Below, piece after piece: positions 48,266-56,617 of a DNA stretch of 64,000 bases. The notes below the pieces were generated by a model. The model saw only the letters and a program-made list of their open reading frames with translations. It did no database searches and was not told where the DNA came from. Each line of letters begins with the position of its first letter. Positions within the stretch are counted from its first letter, which is position 1. This stretch comes from Micromonospora cremea (GTDB lineage Bacteria; Actinomycetota; Actinomycetes; Mycobacteriales; Micromonosporaceae): contig NZ_FSQT01000001.1 of assembly GCF_900143515.1 (NCBI RefSeq), positions 1,550,001 to 1,614,000 on the forward strand, written 5' to 3'. Both the position numbers and the translations under genes were made by a program.

Positions 48266-49693
48266 TCAGCGGGCGGTGGCGTACGTGGCGCAACCGATCA
48301 GTTCGAGCGACACCTGGAGCCGCTCGAGGCTGATGTTCCTGGCGATGGTGTCCTCGGGGGTGTGGTACGGCGGCTCCAGCATCGCCGGAGTCTCCTCGCC
48401 CCGCCAGGAGAAGTTGGCACTGGCGATGCCGACCTCCTGGAAGGCCTGGTGGTCGCTGGAGCCGCGCTGCGTCACCGGCGAGATCCGCGGGTCGTAGCCG
48501 AGGCGGACGGCCGCTGCCGCCACCTCGTCGGTGGCCCGGTTGGACTGGCCGGTGTAGGAGAGCAGCCAGTAACGGGTCGCCGGGTCCCAGCTCGTGGCGA
48601 CCATGTCGTTCTGGTACACCGCCAGGAACCGGTCTCGCTCCGCCTCCGGGAGCTGACGGACGTGGTGGCGGGCACCGAGCAGCCCCTGCTCCTCCGAGCC
48701 CCAGAGGGCAAACCGGAGAGTGGCCTCGACCGGGATCGCGCGCAGCACACGGGCCAGCTCGAGGCAGAGCACCGTGCCGGAACCGTCGTCGTTGGCGCCG
48801 GGAGCGCCGATGACCGTGTCGTAGTGGGCGCTGACCATGACCACCGGCCCACCGGCGCCGGACCGCCCCACGCGCTCGGCGATGACGTTGTTCGAGGTCA
48901 GGTCGCGGTGCGCGGAGGTGGTGACGGTGAGGGTGAGCCGACCGGCGGCGAGCAGGGCACGCAGCCGCTCCTTCTGCGCCTGGGCCGCCCCGACCACGGG
49001 GATCGGCACCGGCGAGCTGGCCGAGCCCGGCAGGGTGGGTGAGAACGCCCCGGTCCGCCGGGGCGGCACGCCGTCGGCCGCGAGGAACACGACGGCGGCG
49101 GCCCTGCGGGTCAGAGCGGTGGCGACCAACTGCTCGCGCCGCGCCGCCACGTAGTCCACCAGCACGATGCGGCCGGTCACGTCCGCGGGGTAGTTCTCCG
49201 GTGCGCCCGCGCCCACGTCCACCACGTCGCCGCTGACCGTGGTGTCCAGCGCGGCGTGTGGCGAGGCGCCGACCTGCCAGTTCAGGTCGGTGGGCAGTCC
49301 AGTCGGCGAGGCGAGCTGGGCGAGGAACTTGTCCGCCACGGCGAACGGCTCCAGCCGGACGTCGTACCCCAGATGGTCCAGTTCCTTCACCATGTAGTCG
49401 GCGGCGCGGCGCTCGGAGGCCGTGCCGCCGATGCGTGGTCCGATGTCCTCGCTGAGGACACGCAGGTGGGACAGCGCCCGCTCGGCCGACACCTGAGCGA
49501 TGATCTTGCGGTCGTCCGGGGTGAGCGCCGGCGGACGGTAGGCGCCGGGGCGCTGTTCGGTGGCGGCCCAGGCCGGTGCGGGAAGTGCCACGGTGGCAGC
49601 GCCACCGAGGGCGATCGTCAGCATCCGTCGTCGGTTCACGCTGGAGGGAACGGGGTCGGTCGAGGGTGTAGCGGGATAGCCGCCGTTGGTCAT
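48266..49693 (-). CDS. Secreted M28 zinc aminopeptidase, Tat-like signal
   Basis: 475 aa. The signal region SSVNRRRMLTIALGGAATVA ends at PAWA and contains an RR pair, so export by the Tat route is likely. A PA-type insert lies around residues 135-240 (IVLVDYVAARREQLVATALT). The M28 domain follows with zinc ligands in MVSAHYDTV, GANDDGSGT, WGSEEQGLLGARH and YQNDMVA, then GSSDHQAF and the final His in PPYHTPEDT. All catalytic residues are present. It probably trims extracellular peptides and may work alongside the subtilase. The ATG at 49693 is used. Confidence 0.92.
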   Translation of the reverse strand: MTNGGYPATPSTDPVPSSVNRRRMLTIALGGAATVALPAPAWAATEQRPGAYRPPALTPDDRKIIAQVSAERALSHLRVLSEDIGPRIGGTASERRAADYMVKELDHLGYDVRLEPFAVADKFLAQLASPTGLPTDLNWQVGASPHAALDTTVSGDVVDVGAGAPENYPADVTGRIVLVDYVAARREQLVATALTRRAAAVVFLAADGVPPRRTGAFSPTLPGSASSPVPIPVVGAAQAQKERLRALLAAGRLTLTVTTSAHRDLTSNNVIAERVGRSGAGGPVVMVSAHYDTVIGAPGANDDGSGTVLCLELARVLRAIPVEATLRFALWGSEEQGLLGARHHVRQLPEAERDRFLAVYQNDMVATSWDPATRYWLLSYTGQSNRATDEVAAAAVRLGYDPRISPVTQRGSSDHQAFQEVGIASANFSWRGEETPAMLEPPYHTPEDTIARNISLERLQVSLELIGCATYATAR

Positions 49694-49924
49694 GGCACCT
49701 CCTGATCTGTTGCGAAGCCGGGCACCGGTGGGTGGTTCGGCTCACAGAAACTTGAACGTATCCACTCTTCGCGAGCCGTCCAAGATCCGTTCGGGCGGTT
49801 GACACCGAGCCGTGCAGATGCCCTGACCAGGATCTGCCGCTGACAACGGGCGCCGCTCGACGAGCGGCCAGGGGTTCGGGAGTCGGACGCTGCCAGGAGC
49901 GGGTGGGGGCACTATCGTTCTGGC

Positions 49925-50422
49925 GTGCACATCCGTTTCGGCGTCCCAGCCGATCCCACCTACCCAGGCCGCGTGGCCGCTGCGCTCGGCGGTGTCCGGC
50001 TGCGCAAGTTCGGCTACATCGGTGCGGTGCTGGCGGCGGTCGGAGCGATCGGTCTGGCCGTCTCGCGGGGGTTCGCGTGGGGCGAGCAGATTTCGCCGCT
50101 GTGGACGGCGATGGTCGTGGGCGGCCTGCTGTCTATGTTGTACTGGCCGTGGGTGCGGTTTCGCGCCCGGCGCCGCTCCAGTCGCTACGCTGTCGAGGGC
50201 GCCTACGACATCACCGATGACAACATCATGATGCGCAGCGGCTCGGAGTCCGGCGGCATCGCCTGGGACGGAGTCGCCCAGGTAAGAGATACCCCTGAGT
50301 TCTGGATCGTGTACGTCGGCCGGATGCCGGCGACCGTGATCCCACGCCGGTTGATGTCCGCCGAGGATGCCGAGACGTTGCGAGCCTTCATGGCCAAACG
50401 TGGGCTGCTCCGACTTCGGTGA
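49925..50422 (+). CDS. YcxB-like membrane protein
   Basis: 165 aa with two hydrophobic helices near residues 28-50 and 58-76, then a soluble PH-like beta domain (YAVEGAYDITDDNIMMRSGS, IAWDGVAQVRDTPEFWIVYV, ATVIPRRLMSAEDAETLRAF). This is the plan of the YcxB-like family (PF14317), of unknown function. The start is the GTG at 49925; the frame before it is poor. Transcribed alone. Confidence 0.75.
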   Translation: MHIRFGVPADPTYPGRVAAALGGVRLRKFGYIGAVLAAVGAIGLAVSRGFAWGEQISPLWTAMVVGGLLSMLYWPWVRFRARRRSSRYAVEGAYDITDDNIMMRSGSESGGIAWDGVAQVRDTPEFWIVYVGRMPATVIPRRLMSAEDAETLRAFMAKRGLLRLR

Positions 50423-50495
50423 ATTCATGTGCCGCGGGCCGCGCGTCTTGGCGTGCAGCCGTCTGACGGGTGGCTACCCGCGCGTGTCGAGAAGA

Positions 50496-50669
50496 ATGTG
50501 CACCACATCTGGTCGACCGGCGAGGCGTTGCTCGATCTGCGACCGCCGACTCGGCGAGGCCGTATCCGTCGATGATCGTCCGGCCTTGCCGTGCTCGCCT
50601 CGCTGCGTCAGGAAGTTCGTGCAGGGCATGTCTTCGAAAGATCTGGGCGTGCCTGTCGATTGGGGTTGA
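50496..50669 (+). CDS. Small zinc-ribbon-like protein, 57 aa
   Basis: The ATG at 50496 gives MCTTSGRPARRCSICDRRLG followed by DDRPALPCSPRCVRKFV. CSIC and CSPRC form a CxxC plus CxxxC set, as in small zinc ribbons of Streptomyces-type proteins. GAGAAG lies just before the start. Its end overlaps the proposed ECF promoter of the next operon. No similarity beyond the Cys pattern can be claimed; a gene remnant is the alternative. Confidence 0.45.
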   Translation: MCTTSGRPARRCSICDRRLGEAVSVDDRPALPCSPRCVRKFVQGMSSKDLGVPVDWG

Positions 50670-50680
50670 TCCTTTTCGTA
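50655..50680 (+). promoter_or_regulatory. Candidate ECF42-dependent promoter
   Basis: TGTCGA (50655-50660) is followed after 17 bases by CGT (50678). As I recall, published work on ECF42 sigma factors gives TGTCGA as the -35 box and a CG(A/T)C-like -10 box. It lies about 50 bases before the first gene of the operon that encodes the sigma factor, so autoregulation is likely. Confidence 0.5.
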
Positions 50681-50732
50681 GCCCTGGTGAGAGCCCGGCA
50701 CCGAGACGGGCCAACACCCACTGGAGGGCACG

Positions 50733-51146
50733 ATGACCGCCACTTTGAACGCGACCGGCGCCACCACTTCGACCGTCGGTGCGCTGATCCGGACCGGCGT
50801 ACTCGCTGCGGTTGCCGCGAGCGCAGCCACCATGGTCGTCGCCGCCGTCGGCCACGCGGCAGGGGTCAGCCTCGATATGGGCGGCGCCCCGATTCCGGTG
50901 GCGGGGTTCGGCGTGCTGACCGCTGCCTTTTCGCTGATCGGCGTGGTCGTCGCCGCGCTGCTGACCCGTTTCGCCCGGCGCCCGCGGCGCACGTTCGTCC
51001 GCACGACCGTGGTGCTGACGGTCCTGTCGCTGGTGCCGGACGTGATCGCCGACGCCGGGGCGGGCACCAAGGCGCTGCTGATGCTCACCCACCTGGTCGC
51101 GGCCGCGATCGTGATCCCCGCTGTCGCGCGCCGCCTGGCCGCCTGA
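50733..51146 (+). CDS. DUF6069-like integral membrane protein
   Basis: 137 aa with four hydrophobic helices (VLAAVAASAATMVVAAVGHA; VAGFGVLTAAFSLIGVVVAA; VVLTVLSLVPDV; LLMLTHLVAAAIVIPAVARR). It fits the DUF6069 family, known only from actinobacteria. GGAGGG eight bases before the ATG at 50733 sets the start. It is the first gene after the candidate ECF promoter, 39 bases before the DGPF gene, so it may be part of the ECF42 regulon. Confidence 0.75.
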   Translation: MTATLNATGATTSTVGALIRTGVLAAVAASAATMVVAAVGHAAGVSLDMGGAPIPVAGFGVLTAAFSLIGVVVAALLTRFARRPRRTFVRTTVVLTVLSLVPDVIADAGAGTKALLMLTHLVAAAIVIPAVARRLAA

Positions 51147-51185
51147 CCTGTCGCCATCCCACCGTCGAACTACCGGAGGATCGTC

Positions 51186-51539
51186 ATGAGGCAGTACCTG
51201 ATTTCCGTGCATTCCGTCGAGGGCGCACCGGCGCTGTCCGACGAGGAGACGCAGACCCTGTTCAAGGAGACCGATCGGATCAACGACGAACTGCAGGCCG
51301 CGGGCGCCTGGGTCTTCGCCGGAGGGCTCCTGTCGCCGGACAGCGCCACCGTCGTCCGGATCGAGAACGGCACCACGACCATGAGCGATGGGCCGTTCGC
51401 CGAGACGAAGGAGCACATCGCCGGCTTCTGGGTCATCAAGTGCGCGGACCTGGACCAGGCGCTGGCCTGGGCCGAGAAGTGCGCGGCGGCCTGCGGCCCG
51501 GTCGAGGTGCGCCCCTTCGACGACCTGTCCCAAGCCTGA
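51186..51539 (+). CDS. YciI-like DGPF-domain protein, ECF42 partner
   Basis: 117 aa. The sequence MRQYLISVHSVEGAPALSDE opens the family, and the signature DGPF stands in TTMSDGPFAETKEHIAGFWV near residues 67-86. DGPF proteins (YCII superfamily) are the gene partners of ECF42 sigma factors and are thought to be targets or helpers, not classic anti-sigma factors. It is directly followed by the sigma gene (20 bases). The ATG at 51186 has GGAGG upstream. Confidence 0.92.
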   Translation: MRQYLISVHSVEGAPALSDEETQTLFKETDRINDELQAAGAWVFAGGLLSPDSATVVRIENGTTTMSDGPFAETKEHIAGFWVIKCADLDQALAWAEKCAAACGPVEVRPFDDLSQA

Positions 51540-51559
51540 ACAGGAGCCGGTCACCCGAC

Positions 51560-52759
51560 ATGGACCTGGCGAGCATCTACCGCGCGGAGTACGGCCGCTG
51601 CGTCGCCACTCTGGCCCGCCTCCTCGGTGACATCAACCTCGCCGAGGAGGCGGTCCAGGACGCCTTCACCACGGCGTTGCAGAAGTGGCAGACCCCGCCG
51701 CCGAACCCGGGCGCCTGGATCGTGACCACCGCACGCAATCGGGCTGTCGACCGGCTCCGCCGGGAGTCGACCCGCGAGGCCCGGCACGCCCAGGCCCTGC
51801 TGCTACATCAACAGGACGAGCCCCAGGAGGTGGGACCGGTGAAAGACGACCAGTTGCGACTGATTTTCACCTGCTGCCACCCGGCGCTCGCTCCGGACGC
51901 GCGGACCGCCCTCACGCTCCGCCTGCTCGGCGGCCTCGAAGTACCGGAGATCGCCCGGGCCTACCTGATTCAGGAGGCGACCGTCGCCCAGCGAATCGTG
52001 CGCGCCAAGAAGAAGATCCGGGACGCAGGCATCCCGTACCGGGTACCCGCCGAACATGAGCTGCCGGACCGGCTGCCGCCCGTGCTCACCGTGCTCTACC
52101 TGATGTTCAACGAGGGCTACACGTCCACCGCCGGACCGCTGATCAGAACGGACCTGTGCGCCGAGGCGATCCGGCTAGCCCGCGAGCTCGCCGCGTTGAT
52201 GCCCGACGAGCCCGAGGTCCTGGGCCTGCTTGCCCTGCTGCTGCTGACCGAGGCGCGCCGCCCGGCCCGGCTCGACCCGACCGGCGAACTGGTGCTGTTG
52301 GCCGACCAGGACCGGTCTCTGTGGAACCGGACACTCATCGTCGAGGGCCACGACCTGGTCCGCCGTTGCCTGCGGCGTAACCGGCCCGGCCCGTACCAGA
52401 TCCAGGCCGCGATCAACGCGGTGCACACCGACGGCGCCGCCACTGACTGGCCGCAGGTCCTGGCACTTTACGACCAGCTTCTCGCGCTCGCGCCAACCCC
52501 TGTCGTCGCGCTCAATCGTGCGGTCGCCGTCGCCGAGGTGCACGGACCGGCGGTTGCCCTCGCCGCGTTGGAGGGCGTCGATCTCCCTGGCTACCACCGG
52601 CTGCCGGCCACCCGGGCCGAACTGCTGGCCCGGCTCGGACGCGACGCAGAGGCCCGAGCCGCCTACGACCAGGCCATGGCGCTGGTCACCAACGAGACCG
52701 AGCGGGCCTTCCTGCGGACCCGTCGTACCGAACTCACACGCACAGGGAGAGCATCATGA
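51560..52759 (+). CDS. ECF42-type RNA polymerase sigma factor with long C-terminal extension
   Basis: 399 aa. Sigma region 2 is RAEYGRCVATLARLLGDINL with EEAVQDAFTTALQ and PGAWIVTTARNRAVDRLRRE; region 4 is LTLRLLGGLEVPEIARAYLI and QEATVAQRIVRAKKKIRDAG. The 230-residue C-terminal extension is TPR-like (PDRLPPVLTVLYLMFNEGYT, ALYDQLLALAPTPVVALNRA), the mark of ECF42 (SigJ/RpoE-like DUF6596) proteins, which have no separate anti-sigma factor; the extension is reported to be needed for activity. Its stop overlaps the ATG of the next gene by four bases. Confidence 0.92.
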   Translation: MDLASIYRAEYGRCVATLARLLGDINLAEEAVQDAFTTALQKWQTPPPNPGAWIVTTARNRAVDRLRRESTREARHAQALLLHQQDEPQEVGPVKDDQLRLIFTCCHPALAPDARTALTLRLLGGLEVPEIARAYLIQEATVAQRIVRAKKKIRDAGIPYRVPAEHELPDRLPPVLTVLYLMFNEGYTSTAGPLIRTDLCAEAIRLARELAALMPDEPEVLGLLALLLLTEARRPARLDPTGELVLLADQDRSLWNRTLIVEGHDLVRRCLRRNRPGPYQIQAAINAVHTDGAATDWPQVLALYDQLLALAPTPVVALNRAVAVAEVHGPAVALAALEGVDLPGYHRLPATRAELLARLGRDAEARAAYDQAMALVTNETERAFLRTRRTELTRTGRAS

Positions 52760-53334
52760 CCGCCACCTACACCTTCGACGTATTTTCCAGCCTCGATGGC
52801 TTCGGCACCACCAGCGGCGACTGGGGCGGCTACTGGGGTAAGCAGGGCCCCGAGTTGCTTGAGCACCGCCTCGCCTTGTACGGCGAGGAGCAGCGCATGG
52901 TCTTCGGAGCCGGCACGTACCGGGTGTTCGCGCAGATGCTGGCCGCGAGCACCGAGGAGTCCGAGGTCCGGGACGCCTAGGTCACCCCGATGAGGAGCCT
53001 CCCGGCGACGGTGGTGTCGAACACGCTGGAAGGACCCCTCGACTGGCCGGACGCGACCGTCGTGCGCGGTGACGCCGTCGACGTCGTCACCCGGCTGAAG
53101 GAGGAGTCCGAGGTGCCCTTGCGATCGCACGGCAGCCTGTCGTTGAACCGGGCGCTGATGGCCGCCGGTCTGGTCGACCTCGTCCAGGTGACGCTCTTCC
53201 CGGTGATCACCGGTCAGACCGGATCGGAGCCGATCTTCCAGGGGGCGGCCGACTTCGACCTGGAGCTGATCGGGAGCCGGACACTCGACGGCGGCTCCCA
53301 GGAACTCATCTACCGGCCCACCCTGCATGTCTGA
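52756..53334 (+). pseudogene. RibD C-terminal/DHFR-like protein with in-frame TAG
   Basis: 192 codons of one frame, starting with the ATG that overlaps the sigma stop (ATGA). The first 74 residues (TATYTFDVFSSLDGFGTTSG, MVFGAGTYRVFAQML) are followed by TAG at 52978-52980 and then directly, in the same frame, by MRSLPATVVSNTLEGPLDWP, SHGSLSLNRALMAAGLVDLV and LFPVITGQTG, the rest of the family. Relatives have a Trp at or near this position (DPWNxRM), so TGG to TAG is the likely change. The protein would be a truncated or two-piece product unless the TAG is read through or is a sequence error. Confidence 0.8.
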
Positions 53335-54004
53335 ATCGTCCGTGCACTGCGCCGAGCCAATCTTCGATGAGTGGCATCGCATCGCCGAGGGTCTCGACGA
53401 TGTGGTGTGCGCTGGTCAGTTGGGCGGCGGAATGGGTGGTGCTCAGTGCGATCACGGTCATACGCGCCGCGCGAGCTGCTTCAATTCCGGCCGGGGCGTC
53501 CTCGATGACCAGGCAGCGCTCTGGTGGGGTTCGCAGCAGGTCGGCCGCGCGGAGGTAGCCTTCCGGGTCTGGTTTTCCGAGGGTGACCTGAGTGCTGTCC
53601 ACAAGGATCGGGGGATCAGGTAGGCCGCCTGCTCGCAGTCGTTGCCGCACGGTAGGGGCTTGGCCGGAGGTGACCACACCCCACCGCTGGTCCCGAATGA
53701 TCTTCAGCACGGCCGGGGCGTCGGGATATACCGGGAAGGCGTCGCCTTCGTCTGCCATGAAGTCGCGTACCAGTCGGTATTCGGCTTCGGCGTCGAGTTG
53801 TGGAGCGACGACTGCGATGGTGTCGATCGGCCGGCGGCCGTGGGTGTGTGCCCAGACAATGGCTGGGTCGAGGCTGTGGTGCAGCGCCCAGCGGTCCCAG
53901 ATACGGCGATATGCGGCGTAGGAGTCGACCAGCACGCCGTCAACGTCGAACAGCACGGCAGCGCCGCCTTCGGCGTCTCCGTTGATGTGAGCGAGGGAGG
54001 TCAT
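53306..54004 (-). CDS. HAD-superfamily phosphatase, beta-phosphoglucomutase-like
   Basis: 232 aa. Motif I is VLFDVDGVLVDSY (nucleophile Asp), motif II GVVTSGQAP, motif III the Lys in GKPDPEGYLRAADLL, and motif IV LVIEDAPAGIEAARAA. The all-helical cap between residues 30 and 95 marks subclass IA phosphatases such as those for sugar phosphates or phosphoglycolate. It starts two bases from the stop of the nitronate monooxygenase gene, so both are one operon. The 3' end overlaps the convergent DHFR-like gene by 29 bases. Confidence 0.9.
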   Translation of the reverse strand: MTSLAHINGDAEGGAAVLFDVDGVLVDSYAAYRRIWDRWALHHSLDPAIVWAHTHGRRPIDTIAVVAPQLDAEAEYRLVRDFMADEGDAFPVYPDAPAVLKIIRDQRWGVVTSGQAPTVRQRLRAGGLPDPPILVDSTQVTLGKPDPEGYLRAADLLRTPPERCLVIEDAPAGIEAARAARMTVIALSTTHSAAQLTSAHHIVETLGDAMPLIEDWLGAVHGRFRHAGWAGR

Positions 54005-54006
54005 GG

Positions 54007-55032
54007 TTACGGGGCCCCGTCTGCCGTTTGAGTGGTGCCGCGCATCTGCTCGATGACGTTCACGGCCTGCGCCGTGAGTTCGTGGATGAGTCGGCCTGCC
54101 GGTCGGACGTCCCGGACGAGTTCGACCGATTGGCCGGCGTAGAGGGCCATGTCCGCCAGGTCGCCGGTCATGCCGGGCAGGGGGATCAGATCCTCGTACC
54201 GGTAATGGGCCTGGCCTGCGCTGTCGAAGGCCACGACGTCGCCCTCGTCCGGACGCCCCGGCGCTGGAGGTGAACCGGCCGATTCCCACCGTTGCAGGGT
54301 CGGATTCCGCAATGTGCGGTGCGCGGCGTCGGGCCATCCGCCGTCGAAGCAGTAGGTGTGGACGGTGTCCTCGGCGGTCGCAGCGACGAGGCGTTGCCGA
54401 TACAGCTGGTGGGTGAAAGCGTCGGTGGTCGCCAGGAAACGCGTGCCCAGCCACGCGCCCTGTGCGCCCAGGGCCAGGACGGCGGCGAGGCCGCGGCCGT
54501 CGCTGATGCCGCCGGCGGCCATGACCGGAATCGGGCCGACCGCGTCGACAACGGCCGGCACCAGAACCATGGTGGTGGTCGTACCGCGAACATGGCCGCC
54601 GGCCTCCCAGCCCTGCGCCACGATCACGTCGACGCCGCAGCCGGCGGCGTGCACAGCCTCTTTCACGCCGCCGACGGCGTGCATGTGCAACGCACCGGCA
54701 TCACGGATCCGGTGGCTGACGGGTTCTGGATCACCCCAGAAGGTGGAGATGACCGGTACGGCCTCGTCCAGGCACACCGCCAGCGTGTCCATGACGGGAA
54801 AGTCCAGCACCAAATTCACCCCGAACGGCCGCGAAGTACGCTGCCGAACGTGGCGGATGCCGAGGCGCGCGCGTTCGGGACTCTGCCAGGTCGACGCCAG
54901 CATGCCGAGTCCACCGGCTTCGGCCACCGCCGCAGCCAGTTCGGGCGCCGCCGCGGAGCCTATCGGCGCCTGCACCACCGGCACGTCGATGCCCAGCCGG
55001 TCGCACAACGCGGTACGCAACCTGGACGTCAT
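54007..55032 (-). CDS. Nitronate monooxygenase family protein
   Basis: 341 aa TIM-barrel flavoprotein (NMO/2-nitropropane dioxygenase family, FMN-dependent). The opening TALCDRLGIDVPVVQAPIGS and AELAAAVAEAGGLGML-like stretch, the GWEAGGHVRG loop with the catalytic His, PVMAAGGISDGRGLAAVLAL and GAQGAWLGTRFLAT for FMN phosphate binding are all present. It oxidises alkyl nitronates or related compounds. The ATG at 55032 is the start. It is co-transcribed with a HAD phosphatase and divergent from an HxlR regulator. Confidence 0.92.
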   Translation of the reverse strand: MTSRLRTALCDRLGIDVPVVQAPIGSAAAPELAAAVAEAGGLGMLASTWQSPERARLGIRHVRQRTSRPFGVNLVLDFPVMDTLAVCLDEAVPVISTFWGDPEPVSHRIRDAGALHMHAVGGVKEAVHAAGCGVDVIVAQGWEAGGHVRGTTTTMVLVPAVVDAVGPIPVMAAGGISDGRGLAAVLALGAQGAWLGTRFLATTDAFTHQLYRQRLVAATAEDTVHTYCFDGGWPDAAHRTLRNPTLQRWESAGSPPAPGRPDEGDVVAFDSAGQAHYRYEDLIPLPGMTGDLADMALYAGQSVELVRDVRPAGRLIHELTAQAVNVIEQMRGTTQTADGAP

Positions 55033-55054
55033 ATGTGCCCGCCCCTTCCTGCGC

Positions 55055-55067
55055 TTCGGAAACCGAA
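55055..55067. promoter_or_regulatory. Palindrome between nitronate monooxygenase and HxlR genes
   Basis: TTCGG-aaa-CCGAA, perfect five-base arms, 22 bases upstream of the monooxygenase start. It is a likely HxlR site. Confidence 0.45.
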
Positions 55068-55129
55068 TCACTGGCGAGGAGGGTAATGTATCGGAAATAG
55101 AAGCACCAGGAGAAGTGGGGCGACGTCCG

Positions 55130-55540
55130 ATGGCAGCGCCGAGGCCAGGACACCCGGTTCGCGGGTCGAGCACCGGGCGCCCCTTGATGGCGGCACTCGA
55201 CCTCTTCGGACGTCGATGGAGCCTGCGCATCGTCTGGGAGTTGCAGCGCGGCGCGCTCGGCTTCCGCGCGCTGCAGCAACGCTGCGACGGCATGTCGTCC
55301 AGCGTCCTGCGGCAGCGGCTGACCGAGCTGATGGAGGCACGCATCGTCAAGCAGGAACCGGACGCCGCCTATGCCCTCACCCAGTTCGGGCAGGGCGCCT
55401 ACCGAGCCCTGCGCCCCCTCGTCCGGTGGTCGGACGACTGGGCTCGCGCCCTCGCCGACGGCGACCCGGCAACCGAGGCGGAAACCCCCCGGCGAACGGA
55501 GAAGCAGGACCGGGCGAGCGGTTGCCCTGACCGGCCTTGA
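55130..55540 (+). CDS. HxlR family transcriptional regulator
   Basis: 136 aa. ALDLFGRRWSLRIVWELQRG, ALGFRALQQRCDGMSSSVLR and QRLTELMEARIVKQEPDAAY are the HxlR winged helix; the sequence lacks the N-terminal Cys of redox-sensing members. Divergent from the nitronate monooxygenase-HAD operon with a palindrome in between, so it is its probable regulator. AGGAGA upstream supports the ATG at 55130. Confidence 0.88.
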   Translation: MAAPRPGHPVRGSSTGRPLMAALDLFGRRWSLRIVWELQRGALGFRALQQRCDGMSSSVLRQRLTELMEARIVKQEPDAAYALTQFGQGAYRALRPLVRWSDDWARALADGDPATEAETPRRTEKQDRASGCPDRP

Positions 55541-55636
55541 ACTGCGCCAACGCGTAGAACGACCCTGAACTGCACCCACCAGCTTCTCGTTATGCGCAGC
55601 GGGTGCCGGGCCGGCTCACTGCCTCGTTCTTCTCCG

Positions 55637-56590
55637 TCAGGCTCGGGAAGACGAGAGCGCCTCGGCGATCATTCGGTGGCCTTGGGCTTCGAAGGGCTCG
55701 TCGCCTACTCGGTAGGCCCAGGCTGCGGTGCCGATCGCCGCGCGGACCCGGTTGCGGTGCCACGCGTTCGTGTCGCGGGGATCGGTCCCGTACCCGTCGA
55801 GAAAGGCTGCCTCCAGGCTCGGGTCGCGGCGGAAGCCCTGGGCGGCCAGCCGGGCGAAGTCCGTGGATGTGGGGCGCATCGCCGCACGGCCGAAGTCGAT
55901 GACGCCCACGACGTCGTGGTGGACGAGCCAGTTGCGGGGCTGCCAGTCCCCGTGGGTGGGTACGAGGGTCGCGGGTGGCGTCGGCCAAGTGGTGATCTCG
56001 GCTCGTAGCCGTGCCACGGTGGTCGCAGCGATCCGGTGTGGTTGGTTGAGCCACGCCAGTGACTTCTCGTTCTCGCGCCTCTCGTAGTCGGCGTCCGTGA
56101 CGACACTCTGAGCGTGTAACAAGGCCAGCAACTCGCCTGCCTGCCGATAGGTGGAGCGGTCCTCGGCATGCTCGCTGCCGAGCACCAGTTCACCGGGCAG
56201 GTACCGGGTGATGAGGAGCTTCGCGTCCGCGCTGCCATGCACCAGATCCGGTGCGCGTCCCCTGCTGGTCCAAGGGCGCAACCAGTTGAGATGGGCATGG
56301 AGTTCCCGCTGGATGTGGTGGTCGTCATCGCCGCCGGCTTTGACGATGAATCGTGATCCAGCGCGGGTCATCTCGAGGACAGTGGTCGCCGTCAAGCCCC
56401 AGCTGTGGTCCCTCTCGACGGTTGCGCTTGGGAGCCACTGGTCCACCAACGCCCGCTGCCGCGGAGAGAGGTTCCCGAGCGCAGAGGTCACCGCAGGGAT
56501 GATACGAGGTCCCGGGTCCGCTCGTCGGCGGCGTGGCCCGGTGGAGTGACCCGTCCGGTCAGCGCCAGGCGCGGATTCGATTCGAACCAT
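55637..56590 (-). CDS. Aminoglycoside phosphotransferase (APH)-like kinase
   Basis: 317 aa from the ATG at 56590; a GTG at 56491 would give 284 aa and is equally possible, since the first 33 residues are Pro/Arg-rich and not conserved. The kinase fold shows the Lys strand RFIVKAGGDDDHHIQREL, the catalytic loop VPTHGDWQPRNWLVHHD (Brenner motif HGDxxxxN) and VIDFGRAAMRPTSTDF for Mg. It phosphorylates a small alcohol or amine; antibiotic resistance is only one possibility. Single gene. Confidence 0.85.
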   Translation of the reverse strand: MVRIESAPGADRTGHSTGPRRRRADPGPRIIPAVTSALGNLSPRQRALVDQWLPSATVERDHSWGLTATTVLEMTRAGSRFIVKAGGDDDHHIQRELHAHLNWLRPWTSRGRAPDLVHGSADAKLLITRYLPGELVLGSEHAEDRSTYRQAGELLALLHAQSVVTDADYERRENEKSLAWLNQPHRIAATTVARLRAEITTWPTPPATLVPTHGDWQPRNWLVHHDVVGVIDFGRAAMRPTSTDFARLAAQGFRRDPSLEAAFLDGYGTDPRDTNAWHRNRVRAAIGTAAWAYRVGDEPFEAQGHRMIAEALSSSRA

Positions 56591-56617
56591 CACCTCCGTC
56601 CACAACGGCCGGTGAGG

